From the NCBI GenBank assembly GCA_905480645.1, contig CAJQRC010000008.1, positions 1 to 48,709 on the forward strand: DNA of 48,709 bases, in the 5' to 3' direction. Of the stretch, positions 26,045-34,962 are shown piece after piece (within the stretch, counting starts at the first letter, position 1; each line of letters opens with the position of its first letter). Both the position numbers and the translations under genes were made by a program. The notes beneath the pieces were generated by a model. It had not been told where the DNA came from and made no database searches. It saw only the letters and a list, made by a program, of their open reading frames with translations. Source of the stretch: an uncultured Tateyamaria sp. (GTDB lineage Bacteria > Pseudomonadota > Alphaproteobacteria > Rhodobacterales > Rhodobacteraceae).

Positions 26045-28015
26045 TTGATTACGTCGCCAATGCGTCAAGTTGAACTGTCATCATTACCAGCGCTTTTACG
26101 CAAAAACGCAAAAGAATTTTCCAATTCTCCAGCTTACCGAGAGAAAGGATTTGGTATTTGGCAAAGTTGGACTTGGGCTAGAGCTAATGAAGAAATTGAA
26201 GCGTTGGCTCTTGGGCTTATTAATCTTGGTTTGAAAGAAGGTGATTTTGTTGCCGTAATTGGCCGTAATCGCCCTCATCTTTATTGGTCGATGATGGCTG
26301 TTCAAATGTGTGGAGCCGTCCCAGTACCTCTATACCAAGACGCAGCCGCCGACGAGATGACTTATACTCTTGGTCACTGTGGTGCACGCTTTGTAATCGC
26401 CGAGGATCAGGAGCAAGTTGATAAAGTGATGGAAGTTCAAAGCGAGCTGCCAAATTTTGAACAAATGATCTATCTTGATCCACGTGGTCTGCGAAAATAC
26501 AACCATTCAAAATTGCATCAGTATTCACATGTACAGAATGTGGGGCGTGCTAAAGATGATGAACTGCGTCCAGTAATGGAGAAACATATTGCTAATCTGG
26601 ATTATGATAGCATTTGTGTTATGTTGTATACTTCTGGAACAACTGGTGATCCTAAGGGTGTCGTCTTATCAAATCGCAATGTGATCGAAACAAGTAAGTC
26701 TTCTTCTGAGTTTGATTCACTAAGGCAGAAAGATGAAGTTTTAGCTTACCTCCCCATGGCATGGGTTGGCGATTTTATTTTTTCAGTTGGACAAGCTTTG
26801 TGGACCGGTTTTTGCACAAACTGTCCTGAAAGTGCAGACACTATGCACGCAGACTTGCGCGAAATAGGGCCAACTTATTATTTTGCCCCACCTCGTGTTT
26901 TTGAAAACCAACTAACCAATGTGATGATTAGGATGGAAGATGCAGGTAAGCTGAAGCAACGAATATTTCATTATTTTATGGCTCATGCCCGAAAAGTTGG
27001 CTCTGCAATATTGGACGGAAAAGATGTCAATTTAGGTGATCGATTGAAGTATTTCTTCGGTGATTTGATGGTTTTTGGTCCGCTGAAAAATACATTAGGT
27101 TTCAGTAAGGTCCGAGTTGGTTATACTGCAGGTGAAGCAATTGGCCCTGAAATCTTTGATTTTTATCGGTCATTAGGAATTAACCTGAAACAGCTCTACG
27201 GTCAGACTGAAGCTACTGTATTTATTACTGCTCAACCTGATGGTGAGGTTAGGTCAGACACGGTTGGCGTCCAATGCCCAGGGGTTGAGTTAAAGATCGC
27301 AGATACTGGTGAGGTATTTTATCGTTCGCCTGGAGTTTTTGTGGAATATTATAAAAACGCTGAAAGTACTGCAAATACAAAAGACCCTGAGGGTTGGGTG
27401 GCAACTGGTGATGCTGGTTTCATTGAGCCTGAGACGGGTCACCTGCGCATTATTGATCGCGCTAAAGATGTCGGGAAAATGACGGGAGGGTCATTATTCG
27501 CGCCAAAATACGTCGAAAATAAATTGAAATTTTTTCCTAATATTCTTGAGGTAGTAGTTTTTGGTAACGGTCGGTCAGAATGTACTGCTTTTATCAATAT
27601 TGATTTGACGGCTGTTGGGAATTGGGCAGAGCGAAATAATATTGGTTATGCTTCTTACCAAGAATTAGCACAACATCCGAAGGTTCTGTCTATGATTAAA
27701 TCACATGTTGAGGAGGTAAACTGTAGCGTTGCGGAAGATGAAATGCTTTCAAGTTGTCAAGTGCATCGCTTCGTTGTTTTACACAAAGAGTTGGACGCGG
27801 ATGATGGTGAGCTAACTAGAACGCGAAAAGTACGCCGTCGTATTATAGAGAGTAAATATGCAGATATTATCGACGCGCTGTATGATGGGTTATCAAAAGT
27901 CAAGACAACCACGGAAGTGACTTATGAGGACGGTCGAAAAGGTGCAATTTCAGCCACTTTGGTTGTGTGTGATGCTGAGGTATTACCTGCTGTGAATAAG
28001 ATGGCGGCTGAATGA
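26045..28015 (+). CDS. long-chain-type acyl-CoA synthetase (AMP-binding)
   Basis: 656 residues of the ANL superfamily. The phosphate loop 'YTSGTTGDPKG' is at about residues 195-205, 'LYGQTEATVF' (A5-type motif) lies mid-protein, and 'WVATGDAGFIEPETGHLRIIDRAKD' forms the hinge region. It activates a carboxylic acid to its CoA thioester through an acyl-adenylate; length and motifs resemble long-chain fatty-acyl-CoA ligases, but the true acid is unknown. The start is TTG 26045, 7 bases after GGGAGG; ATG 26060 is too far from that site. It heads a run of transporter genes on the same strand, suggesting that it activates the imported compound. Confidence 0.9.
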   Translation: MITSPMRQVELSSLPALLRKNAKEFSNSPAYREKGFGIWQSWTWARANEEIEALALGLINLGLKEGDFVAVIGRNRPHLYWSMMAVQMCGAVPVPLYQDAAADEMTYTLGHCGARFVIAEDQEQVDKVMEVQSELPNFEQMIYLDPRGLRKYNHSKLHQYSHVQNVGRAKDDELRPVMEKHIANLDYDSICVMLYTSGTTGDPKGVVLSNRNVIETSKSSSEFDSLRQKDEVLAYLPMAWVGDFIFSVGQALWTGFCTNCPESADTMHADLREIGPTYYFAPPRVFENQLTNVMIRMEDAGKLKQRIFHYFMAHARKVGSAILDGKDVNLGDRLKYFFGDLMVFGPLKNTLGFSKVRVGYTAGEAIGPEIFDFYRSLGINLKQLYGQTEATVFITAQPDGEVRSDTVGVQCPGVELKIADTGEVFYRSPGVFVEYYKNAESTANTKDPEGWVATGDAGFIEPETGHLRIIDRAKDVGKMTGGSLFAPKYVENKLKFFPNILEVVVFGNGRSECTAFINIDLTAVGNWAERNNIGYASYQELAQHPKVLSMIKSHVEEVNCSVAEDEMLSSCQVHRFVVLHKELDADDGELTRTRKVRRRIIESKYADIIDALYDGLSKVKTTTEVTYEDGRKGAISATLVVCDAEVLPAVNKMAAE

Positions 28016-28083
28016 TATTGCGACAAATCTCAACGTATATGTCCCTACTACTGGTGGTCTGTTTGTCTGCAGAAAGGTTGAAT

Positions 28084-28113
28084 ATGCCAAAACCCATGAA
28101 GGATTGGATTTGA
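28084..28113 (+). other. nine-codon leader ORF ahead of the LivG-type gene
   Basis: ATG 28084, preceded by AGAAAGG, opens a nine-codon frame (MPKPMKDWI) whose TGA stop (28111-28113) shares its A with the ATG of the next gene (TGATG). Such a minicistron could couple translation of the transporter ATPase to upstream ribosomes. It may equally be chance. Confidence 0.3.
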
Positions 28114-28931
28114 TGCTGGATCAGGCTGAAGCATACCTTACTGCAGATGGTCGTCAGATTGGCCCTGTGGTAATGGAAATGAAAAACATAACTCTCCGGT
28201 TTGGTGGGGTCGAGGCTATCAAAGACATCTCTTTCGACATCCGTGAGGGTGAAATTCGTGCAATTATTGGACCGAATGGCGCTGGAAAATCATCGATGTT
28301 GAACGTGATTTCAGGTTTTTATGTGCCGCAAGAGGGTGAGGTTTTTTATAAGGGCGAACCACGGGCTCATATGAAGCCCTACGAAGTAGCACGACAGGGA
28401 ATTGCACGAACTTTTCAAAATATTGCTTTGTTCGAAGGCATGTCTGTTTTGGACAATGTAATGACTGGTCGCTTAATACACATGAAAGCTAATTTGTTTT
28501 CTCAGGCTTTGTGGCGGGGAAAGGCGGAGCATGAAGAAATTGCAAACCGTGAGGTTGCAGAGAAAATTATTGATTTTTTAGAAATCCAAGCCATTCGTAA
28601 AACGTCTGTTTCTCGCTTACCTTACGGATTAAAAAAACGTGTAGAGTTGGCTCGAGCCTTGGTAGCTGAACCGTCGTTACTCCTTTTAGACGAACCGATG
28701 GCAGGGATGAATGTAGAGGAGAAAGAGGATATGAGCCGCTTTATCCTTGATGTGAACGACGAATTTGGCACAACTATTGCATTGATTGAACACGATATGG
28801 GTGTCGTCATGGATCTGAGTGACCGAGTGGTTGTAATGGATTATGGTAAAAAGATTGGTGATGGGACGCCGGACGAGGTGCGCAATAATCAAGATGTGAT
28901 TGACGCATATTTGGGGGTGAGCCATGATTAG
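28113..28931 (+). CDS. LIV-type ABC transporter, ATP-binding protein (LivG-like)
   Basis: 272 residues with one ABC domain: Walker A 'GPNGAGKSS', signature region 'VSRLPYGLKKRVELARAL' and Walker B 'LLLLDEPMAGMN', plus the LivG-type 'ARTFQNIALFEGMSVLDNV'. It energises a branched-chain-amino-acid-type importer. The start is ATG 28113, with AAGGA at 28099-28103; TTG 28104 is in frame but less likely. It pairs with the LivF-like ATPase at 32474, two permeases and a binding protein in the same direction. Placement between two CoA-ligase genes suggests the substrate is a carboxylic acid rather than leucine. Confidence 0.92.
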   Translation: MLDQAEAYLTADGRQIGPVVMEMKNITLRFGGVEAIKDISFDIREGEIRAIIGPNGAGKSSMLNVISGFYVPQEGEVFYKGEPRAHMKPYEVARQGIARTFQNIALFEGMSVLDNVMTGRLIHMKANLFSQALWRGKAEHEEIANREVAEKIIDFLEIQAIRKTSVSRLPYGLKKRVELARALVAEPSLLLLDEPMAGMNVEEKEDMSRFILDVNDEFGTTIALIEHDMGVVMDLSDRVVVMDYGKKIGDGTPDEVRNNQDVIDAYLGVSHD

Positions 28932-28997
28932 TAAGCGCATCAAAATACTTATATGCAGGCGGTTTACCTGTCTAAAACTCTTTGCAAGGAAAATCTG

Positions 28998-29984
28998 ATG
29001 CCTGAGCAGGTAGTTTTTGGAATGGAAGTGTTTTTGAACGGCCTTATGGCAGGCGTTCTTTATGCGTTGGTCGCTCTGGGATTTGTTTTGATTTATAAGG
29101 CATCTGGTATTTTTAACTACGCGCAGGGTGTCATGGCCTTATTTTCTGCGATGACGTTAGTTGGGGTGATGAACGGCCAGGTGCCATTTAGCCATTTGAT
29201 CAACGCAATATTTGGAACTGAAATTCACCATTTTGGTTGGCATTTGCCTGCATTGGCGGGGATTTTACTGACGATGGGTATTATGGTCATATTGGCATGG
29301 CTAGTTCAAAAAGTAATTTTTAAACATTTGGTTAATCAAGCGCCGATCATCCTCTTTATGGCTACTATTGGATTGGCTTATTTCATGGAGGGTTTTGGCG
29401 ACCTTATGTGGGGCGGCGAAATTAAAAAGCTGGATGTTGGGATTCCACAAGGAATTAATCTGTGGATTGATGAAACCACTTTTAATATTTTCGATTATGG
29501 ATTTTTTATAGATAATTTAGATATTTTTGCGACTGTTGTGGCAATTTTCCTTGTGTTTGCTTTGGTGGCTTTTGCCCAATATACTAAGCAAGGCCGTGCA
29601 ATGCGGGCTGTTGCGGATGATCATCAGGCCGCTCTATCCGTAGGGGTCTCACTGAATTTTATTTGGGTAATGGTTTGGTCTCTAGCCGGTTTTGTGGCTC
29701 TGATTGCGGGGATCATGTGGGGCACAAAATCTGGTGTTCAGTTTTCACTTTCATTGATAGCTCTCAAAGCCCTGCCCGTTCTGATGTTGGGGGGCTTCAC
29801 ATCGATCCCCGGTGCCATTGTTGGAGGCTTGATTATTGGGGTTGGAGAGAAGATGTTTGAATTCCTCGTTGGCCCATTAATTGGAGGTGCCACTGAAAAC
29901 TGGTTTGCCTATGTCTTGGCGCTTTTATTTCTTGTCTTTCGACCACAAGGTCTGTTTGGCGAAAAAATCATCGAAAGGGTATAA
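28998..29984 (+). CDS. LIV-type ABC transporter, permease (LivH-like)
   Basis: 328 residues with about eight membrane segments, of the LivH/BPD_transp_2 family ('NGLMAGVLYALVALGFVLIYKASG', 'GIMWGTKSGVQFSLSLIALKALPVLMLGG'-like regions). The frame is open from 28953, but ATG 28998 with AAGGA at 28986-28990 gives the canonical LivH N-terminus. It forms the inner-membrane channel with the LivM-like subunit, whose gene starts 3 bases after this stop. Confidence 0.92.
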   Translation: MPEQVVFGMEVFLNGLMAGVLYALVALGFVLIYKASGIFNYAQGVMALFSAMTLVGVMNGQVPFSHLINAIFGTEIHHFGWHLPALAGILLTMGIMVILAWLVQKVIFKHLVNQAPIILFMATIGLAYFMEGFGDLMWGGEIKKLDVGIPQGINLWIDETTFNIFDYGFFIDNLDIFATVVAIFLVFALVAFAQYTKQGRAMRAVADDHQAALSVGVSLNFIWVMVWSLAGFVALIAGIMWGTKSGVQFSLSLIALKALPVLMLGGFTSIPGAIVGGLIIGVGEKMFEFLVGPLIGGATENWFAYVLALLFLVFRPQGLFGEKIIERV

Positions 29985-29987
29985 CTA

Positions 29988-31064
29988 ATGCTGTATCGTG
30001 AAGCCGGTGATTTCAAGACCACCTACAGAGAAGATAACCAAACATTCCCGATTAAATTTGACCGCTATCGCTATTACGCTGTTTTAGCAGTTGCATTCTT
30101 ATTGATCCCCTTTTTAATCAATGATTATTGGGTAAATGCGATCTTTTTGCCATTTCTTATTTATTCAATTGCGGCGATTGGGTTGAATATACTGGTTGGA
30201 TATTGTGGTCAGGTATCGCTGGGCTCTGGGGGCTTCATGGCGGTTGGCGCCTATGCTGTCTACAAACTGATGACAGCATTTCCAGATGTTAGCATCATGA
30301 TCCATGTGTTTTTAGCCGGTGCAATCACGGCCGGGGTTGGGGTGTTATTCGGTCTTCCTTCACTGCGTATAAAAGGGTTTTATTTAGCTGTGGCCACTCT
30401 TGCAGCGCAGTTTTTCCTAGTCTGGATATTTAACCGGGTCCCCTGGTTTTACAATTATTCAGCATCTGGTCAAATAAATGCCCCTGAACGTGAATTTTTT
30501 GGAGTTGCCGTTACCGGTGCCAACGCTGACAGCTGGGCAACCTATGTTTTCTGTCTAATTATTTTGACTTTTTGCGGTATTGTAGCGCGTAATCTTACTC
30601 GCGGAGCAATGGGGCGGAAATGGATGGCAATTCGGGACATGGATATTGCCGCAGAAATTATTGGCGTTAACCCACTTAACGCGAAACTTTCCGCTTTCGC
30701 GATAAGTTCTTTTTTTATTGGAATCTCTGGCGCACTATTTTTTTCTGTGTATTTGGGCGCTGTAGAGGTGGGTGAGGCCTTTGGGATTAATAAGTCCTTT
30801 TTGATACTATTTATGATTATTATTGGTGGGCTTGGATCGATCTTTGGTAGCTTTGCCGGCGCAGCTTTTCTGGTTTTATTACCAGTCCTTTTGAAAAATC
30901 TGTTTGTTGCTGGCCTCGGTTGGCAGCCTGATTTGGCAACGCATCTTGAATTCATGATTGTAGGGGGTTTGATCATTCTGTTCTTAGTGGTTGAACCGCA
31001 CGGTATTGCGCAAATATGGCGCTTAGCAAAAGAAAAACTCAGGCTTTGGCCGTTTCCGCACTGA
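29988..31064 (+). CDS. LIV-type ABC transporter, permease (LivM-like)
   Basis: 358 residues; a cytosolic N-terminus of about 25 residues and then about 9-10 membrane segments. LivM landmarks are 'AIGLNILVGYCGQVSLGSGGFMAVGAY' in part and 'RAMGRKWMAIRDMDIAAEIIG'-like sequence in the cytoplasmic coupling loop. It is the second channel subunit, partnered with the LivH-like protein three bases upstream. The binding-protein gene follows after about 70 bases. Confidence 0.92.
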   Translation: MLYREAGDFKTTYREDNQTFPIKFDRYRYYAVLAVAFLLIPFLINDYWVNAIFLPFLIYSIAAIGLNILVGYCGQVSLGSGGFMAVGAYAVYKLMTAFPDVSIMIHVFLAGAITAGVGVLFGLPSLRIKGFYLAVATLAAQFFLVWIFNRVPWFYNYSASGQINAPEREFFGVAVTGANADSWATYVFCLIILTFCGIVARNLTRGAMGRKWMAIRDMDIAAEIIGVNPLNAKLSAFAISSFFIGISGALFFSVYLGAVEVGEAFGINKSFLILFMIIIGGLGSIFGSFAGAAFLVLLPVLLKNLFVAGLGWQPDLATHLEFMIVGGLIILFLVVEPHGIAQIWRLAKEKLRLWPFPH

Positions 31065-31137
31065 ACTGTCAAAAAAGAAATTACCAAGGGGCATTGCCCT
31101 TAGAAGACCAAAATCGGATAAAATGGGAGAAAAACCG

Positions 31138-32421
31138 ATGAAATTTAAACTTTTAGCTGCTGCTGTAAGCAGCATTGCTTTGGCATCACCAGTCTTTGCA
31201 GATCTGGTCCTGCCGTGGATGTCTTATCGCACGGGTCCTTATGCTGTTGCCGGTATTCCGTTGGCTGATGGTTATGCAGATTACTTGACAATGTTGAATG
31301 AGCGTGACGGCGGGATTGGTGGCGTACCTGTGCGCTTGCTGGAATGTGAAACTGGCTACAACACCGAAAAAGGTGTTGAATGTTATGAATCAACCAAGGC
31401 TGAGGGCTCGCTCGTTTATCATCCTTTAAGCACCGGTATCACGTACCAGCTTATTCCGAAAGTGACGGCTGACGGTATTGCTCTGCATAGCATGGGATAC
31501 GGCCGGACATCGGCGGCTAATGGTAAGATATTTTCAAACATCTTTAATTATCCAGCCAATTATTGGACAGCCGCCTCTGCCGGCGTGAACTACCTTCTGA
31601 ATGAAAACTCAGGAAGTTTGGAGGGCAAACATATTGCGCTGCTCTATCACAATTCAGCATATGGAAAAGAACCTATCCGTACATTGGAAGGATTGTCTGA
31701 AAAGCACGGTTTTGAATTAACATTGATTCCAGTTGATCATCCAGGCCAAGAGCAGAAATCGCAGTGGTTGCAAATCCGTCGGGAGCGCCCAGATTATGTG
31801 ATTATGTGGGGATTTGGTGTCATGAACCAAGTTGCTATCCAAGAAGCGGCCAATATCCGTTTTCCAATGGAAAACTTTATCGGTAATTGGTGGGCAGGCG
31901 CTGAGCATGATGTGATCCCAGCCGGTGATGTTGCTAATGGGTATAAATCTTTAGTGATGAATGACACAGGAAGTGAATTTTCAATCTATGATGATATACA
32001 AAAATATGTTGTAGCGTCAGGAAAAGCTGCTGGTGCCGGGGACAATCTTGGGACTGTGATGTACAATCGGTCACTTTACATGGCTTTTCTCACTCATATG
32101 GCGATCCTTAAGGCTCAAGAACTAGCCGGGACGTCCGATATTTCCCAGGCTGAAATGATTAAAGGTATGGAGGCGCTAGAAATCACTGATGCGATGATGG
32201 CAGAGTATGGGTTGGCAAATATTGGCCCAGCTTTTTCGGTGTCATGTGAAAACCATGGGGGCCCTGGTTTAGGTGCTGTATCTCAATGGGATGCAAGTGC
32301 TGGCAAATGGAATTTAGTTTCTGATTATCTTGTGGCAGATATGGATTTAATTAACCCTTTGATTCAGGCTGATTCTCTAGCCTTTGCACAAGAAAATAAC
32401 ATCACTGAAAGATGTAACTAA
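31138..32421 (+). CDS. LIV-type ABC transporter, substrate-binding protein
   Basis: 427 residues with a signal peptide ('KLLAAAVSSIALASPVFA', cleavage before DLVLPW). The mature part is a type I Peripla_BP_6 fold of the LivK/amide-binding class ('GYADYLTMLNERDGGIGGVPV' region). It is longer than true LivK, as seen in members that bind aromatic or other organic acids. ATG 31138 is supported by GGGAG at 31125-31129; an earlier ATG at 31123 overlaps that site. A terminator-like hairpin follows, so this gene is probably expressed above the downstream ATPase. The ligand is unknown. Confidence 0.9.
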   Translation: MKFKLLAAAVSSIALASPVFADLVLPWMSYRTGPYAVAGIPLADGYADYLTMLNERDGGIGGVPVRLLECETGYNTEKGVECYESTKAEGSLVYHPLSTGITYQLIPKVTADGIALHSMGYGRTSAANGKIFSNIFNYPANYWTAASAGVNYLLNENSGSLEGKHIALLYHNSAYGKEPIRTLEGLSEKHGFELTLIPVDHPGQEQKSQWLQIRRERPDYVIMWGFGVMNQVAIQEAANIRFPMENFIGNWWAGAEHDVIPAGDVANGYKSLVMNDTGSEFSIYDDIQKYVVASGKAAGAGDNLGTVMYNRSLYMAFLTHMAILKAQELAGTSDISQAEMIKGMEALEITDAMMAEYGLANIGPAFSVSCENHGGPGLGAVSQWDASAGKWNLVSDYLVADMDLINPLIQADSLAFAQENNITERCN

Positions 32422-32429
32422 TCCCAGTG

Positions 32430-32460
32430 AACGGCTGCAGGTTTTGCAGCCGTTCTTTTT
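32430..32460 (+). terminator. intercistronic terminator-like hairpin after the binding-protein gene
   Basis: ACGGCTGCA (32431-32439) pairs perfectly with TGCAGCCGT (32445-32453), extended by an A-T pair at 32430/32454, around a 5-base loop, and is followed by CTTTTT. It fits a partial terminator that reduces read-through into the LivF-like gene starting at 32474. Confidence 0.75.
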
Positions 32461-32473
32461 CGAGGACGGCCGA

Positions 32474-33298
32474 ATGGAAAGACACACTGATAAATTAGAA
32501 GTCCTTCTAGATATAAACAATATAGAAGTGATTTATAATCACGTAATTTTGGTTCTCAAAGGGGTCTCACTTGCTGTTCCAAAAGGTGGAATTGTGGCTT
32601 TACTTGGTGGTAATGGTGCTGGAAAAACCACGACATTGAAAGCCGTTTCGAACCTTTTGCATTCAGAGCGTGGTGAAGTCACTAAAGGTTTTATCAGTTA
32701 TCGTAATTCTAAAGTCCAAGGTGCTGACCCATCTGATATGGTGAAGCGTGGGGTAATCCAAGTGATGGAAGGCCGCCATTGTTTTGAACATTTGACTGTT
32801 GAGGAAAACCTGTTGACTGGGGCCTATACGCGCACTGATGGAAATACCAAAATTCAAGCAGATTTAGATATGGTATATTCATATTTCCCTCGTTTAAAGG
32901 AGCGTCGCAAATCACAAGCTGGTTATACCTCTGGGGGTGAACAACAGATGTGCGCCATTGGCCGTGCGTTGATGTCGCAGCCTGAAACGGTTCTACTTGA
33001 TGAACCTTCTATGGGTTTGGCGCCACAATTAGTTGAAGAAATCTTTCAGATTGTACGCAATTTAAATGAAAAAGAAGGGGTTACCTTTCTGTTAGCTGAA
33101 CAGAATACCAATGTTGCGCTGCGCTACGCTCATTATGGTTATATTTTAGAAAGTGGGCGGGTAGTCATGGATGGCCCTGCTGCTGAATTAAGAGAAAACC
33201 CAGACGTCAAAGAATTTTATCTGGGTATGTCGGATGAGGGAAGAAAGTCATTTCGCAATGTTCGCTCATATCGCCGGCGTAAACGTTGGTTGAGTTGA
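32474..33298 (+). CDS. LIV-type ABC transporter, ATP-binding protein (LivF-like)
   Basis: 274 residues: Walker A 'GGNGAGKTT', signature 'YTSGGEQQMCAIGRAL', Walker B 'TVLLDEPSMGLAPQLVEEIF' in part, and the LivF-type 'VMEGRHCFEHLTVEENL'. The start is ATG 32474 with GAGGA at 32462-32466; the open frame from 32384 overlaps the previous gene and the hairpin and is not used. The C-terminus is extended by a basic tail (RSYRRRKRWLS). It is the second ATPase of the importer with the LivG-like protein. Confidence 0.92.
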   Translation: MERHTDKLEVLLDINNIEVIYNHVILVLKGVSLAVPKGGIVALLGGNGAGKTTTLKAVSNLLHSERGEVTKGFISYRNSKVQGADPSDMVKRGVIQVMEGRHCFEHLTVEENLLTGAYTRTDGNTKIQADLDMVYSYFPRLKERRKSQAGYTSGGEQQMCAIGRALMSQPETVLLDEPSMGLAPQLVEEIFQIVRNLNEKEGVTFLLAEQNTNVALRYAHYGYILESGRVVMDGPAAELRENPDVKEFYLGMSDEGRKSFRNVRSYRRRKRWLS

Positions 33299-33616
33299 TT
33301 TCTTACACTTAAACTTTGATGTTAGTAGTGTGATGGAACACTTATACTTGGAATCTAATTGTTGTTTCTAGACGCTAAGTACCAATTTGAGGGAGGTGGT
33401 TATTTGTCTACGCTCGATTACCAACATCGGTAAACAGTATTTCTAAATGCCAGCGATATATCGAAGTAAACCTAAGTTTAATAACTTTACCCAACGCGAG
33501 TGAGCCGTAATAATTATTATTAATCAAGACAAGGTTTAATCCTGCGTATCGGAACCTTGAGTAGTATTTCTATATTCATATTAAATAGATCTTTTCAAAT
33601 TAGGATGGTTCGAACA
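33299..33616. other. spacer between the LivF-like and PaaK-like genes
   Basis: About 318 bases, AT-rich, with no credible ORF beyond a short unsupported N-terminal extension of the next gene and no strong terminator. A promoter for the PaaK-like gene may lie here but I cannot place it. Confidence 0.4.
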
Positions 33617-34822
33617 ATGGCTGGTAAATTGTATTTTGATGAGTTGGAAACGCGTAGTTCTGATTCTCGTGCCGCCGCTCAGTCCCGAAAACTACGCTCC
33701 GTTCTCGGTTCTATTGTTGGCCAGTCTGAAGCATGGCATGTAGCAGCATCTGAAGTACATGACATTGAAGACCTTTCAAAACTGCCAGTACTCCGTAAGT
33801 CAGAATTAGCAGAGCGACAAATGAACAGACCGCCTTTCGGCGGTCTTTCGGTGAAGAATGTAGCGCATATTTTTCAATCTCCAGGCCCCATTTATGAGCC
33901 TGGTGGAATTACTCATGACTGGTGGCGAATGGGCCGGTTTTTACATGCTGCAGGTGTAAGGCATGATGATATTTTGCAAAATTGCTTCAGTTATCACCTA
34001 ACACCTGCGGGAATGATTTTTGAGAGTGGTGCGCGTGCGGTGGGTGCCACCGTACTTCCTGCCGGTACTGGACAAACTGAGTTGCAAGTGACAGCTGCTA
34101 GAGATGTTGGGACAACAGCTTATGCGGGTACGCCTGATTATCTGAAAGTTATAATTGATAAAGCGGATGATATGGGGATTTCTTTAGCTATTAAGAAGGC
34201 TGTAGTTGGGGGCGGTGCCTTGTTTCCTTCACTACGTCAAGAATATGCAGATAGGGGAATTTCTTGTCTGCAGGCTTATGCTACCGCGGATCTGGGAAAT
34301 ATAGCTTATGAAAGTTCTTCTAAGGAGGGAATGATTGTGGATGAAGGTGTGATTGTAGAAATCGTAACGCCAGGAACGGGACAGTTAGTCTTACCAGGTG
34401 AGGTAGGTGAGGTTGTCGTGACATCAATGAACGCCGACTATCCCCTGATCCGTTTCGCCACTGGAGATATGAGTGCCGTTTTGTTGGGTCAAAGCCCCTG
34501 TGGACGAACTAATATGCGCATAAAAGGCTGGATGGGGCGTGCGGATCAAACGACTAAGATCAAGGGAATGTTTGTGCGCCCTGAACAAGTAGCTTCTATT
34601 GTGGATCGTCATGCTGAAGTGGTCAAAGTCAGGGTTATAGTGCGACGACTTGGTCAACAGGATGTCATGATAGTACAATTGGAAAGTACTTGCAGCGATG
34701 AGAGTATTTATGCAGAGACAATAGAAAAAACTCTAAAACTTAAGGGTGTTGTTGAGATTGTAGCTCCTGAAAGCCTGCCGAAAGACGGTCTCGTAATTGA
34801 GGACCAGCGTAGCTATGACTGA
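33617..34822 (+). CDS. PaaK-like (phenylacetate-CoA ligase family) adenylating enzyme, atypical motifs
   Basis: About 401 residues. The opening 'KLYFDELETR' and the middle 'YATADLGNIAYE' and 'RFATGDMS' match the phenylacetate-CoA ligase family. However, where PaaK has a Ser/Thr/Gly-rich phosphate loop (SSGTTG-like), this protein has 'QSPGPIYEP' (about residues 87-95), and the C-terminus ends 'LPKDGLVIEDQR' where PaaK carries its catalytic-lysine segment. It may be a divergent CoA ligase, an adenylate-forming enzyme with a different acceptor, or a non-catalytic relative. The start is ATG 33617 (TAGGA at 33601-33605) or ATG 33605. It follows the LIV-type transporter on the same strand, so it probably handles the same compound. 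Confidence 0.75.
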   Translation: MAGKLYFDELETRSSDSRAAAQSRKLRSVLGSIVGQSEAWHVAASEVHDIEDLSKLPVLRKSELAERQMNRPPFGGLSVKNVAHIFQSPGPIYEPGGITHDWWRMGRFLHAAGVRHDDILQNCFSYHLTPAGMIFESGARAVGATVLPAGTGQTELQVTAARDVGTTAYAGTPDYLKVIIDKADDMGISLAIKKAVVGGGALFPSLRQEYADRGISCLQAYATADLGNIAYESSSKEGMIVDEGVIVEIVTPGTGQLVLPGEVGEVVVTSMNADYPLIRFATGDMSAVLLGQSPCGRTNMRIKGWMGRADQTTKIKGMFVRPEQVASIVDRHAEVVKVRVIVRRLGQQDVMIVQLESTCSDESIYAETIEKTLKLKGVVEIVAPESLPKDGLVIEDQRSYD

Positions 34823-34962
34823 ATAAAATCATGTTCTTCAAAATAGTAATGTATCATTAGTGGAAGTTTAAAAATTTGAATTGGAAATTTCATTTAGCTG
34901 CCTTTGGACTGTAAACTCGATTGAAAACTTTAATGAAGCTCTTGTGCAAACGGAATTAGTCT

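Noticed and set aside
32384-32473. Upstream extension of the LivF-like frame
   Set aside because: It overlaps the binding-protein gene end and runs through the terminator hairpin; ATG 32474 has a good ribosome binding site.
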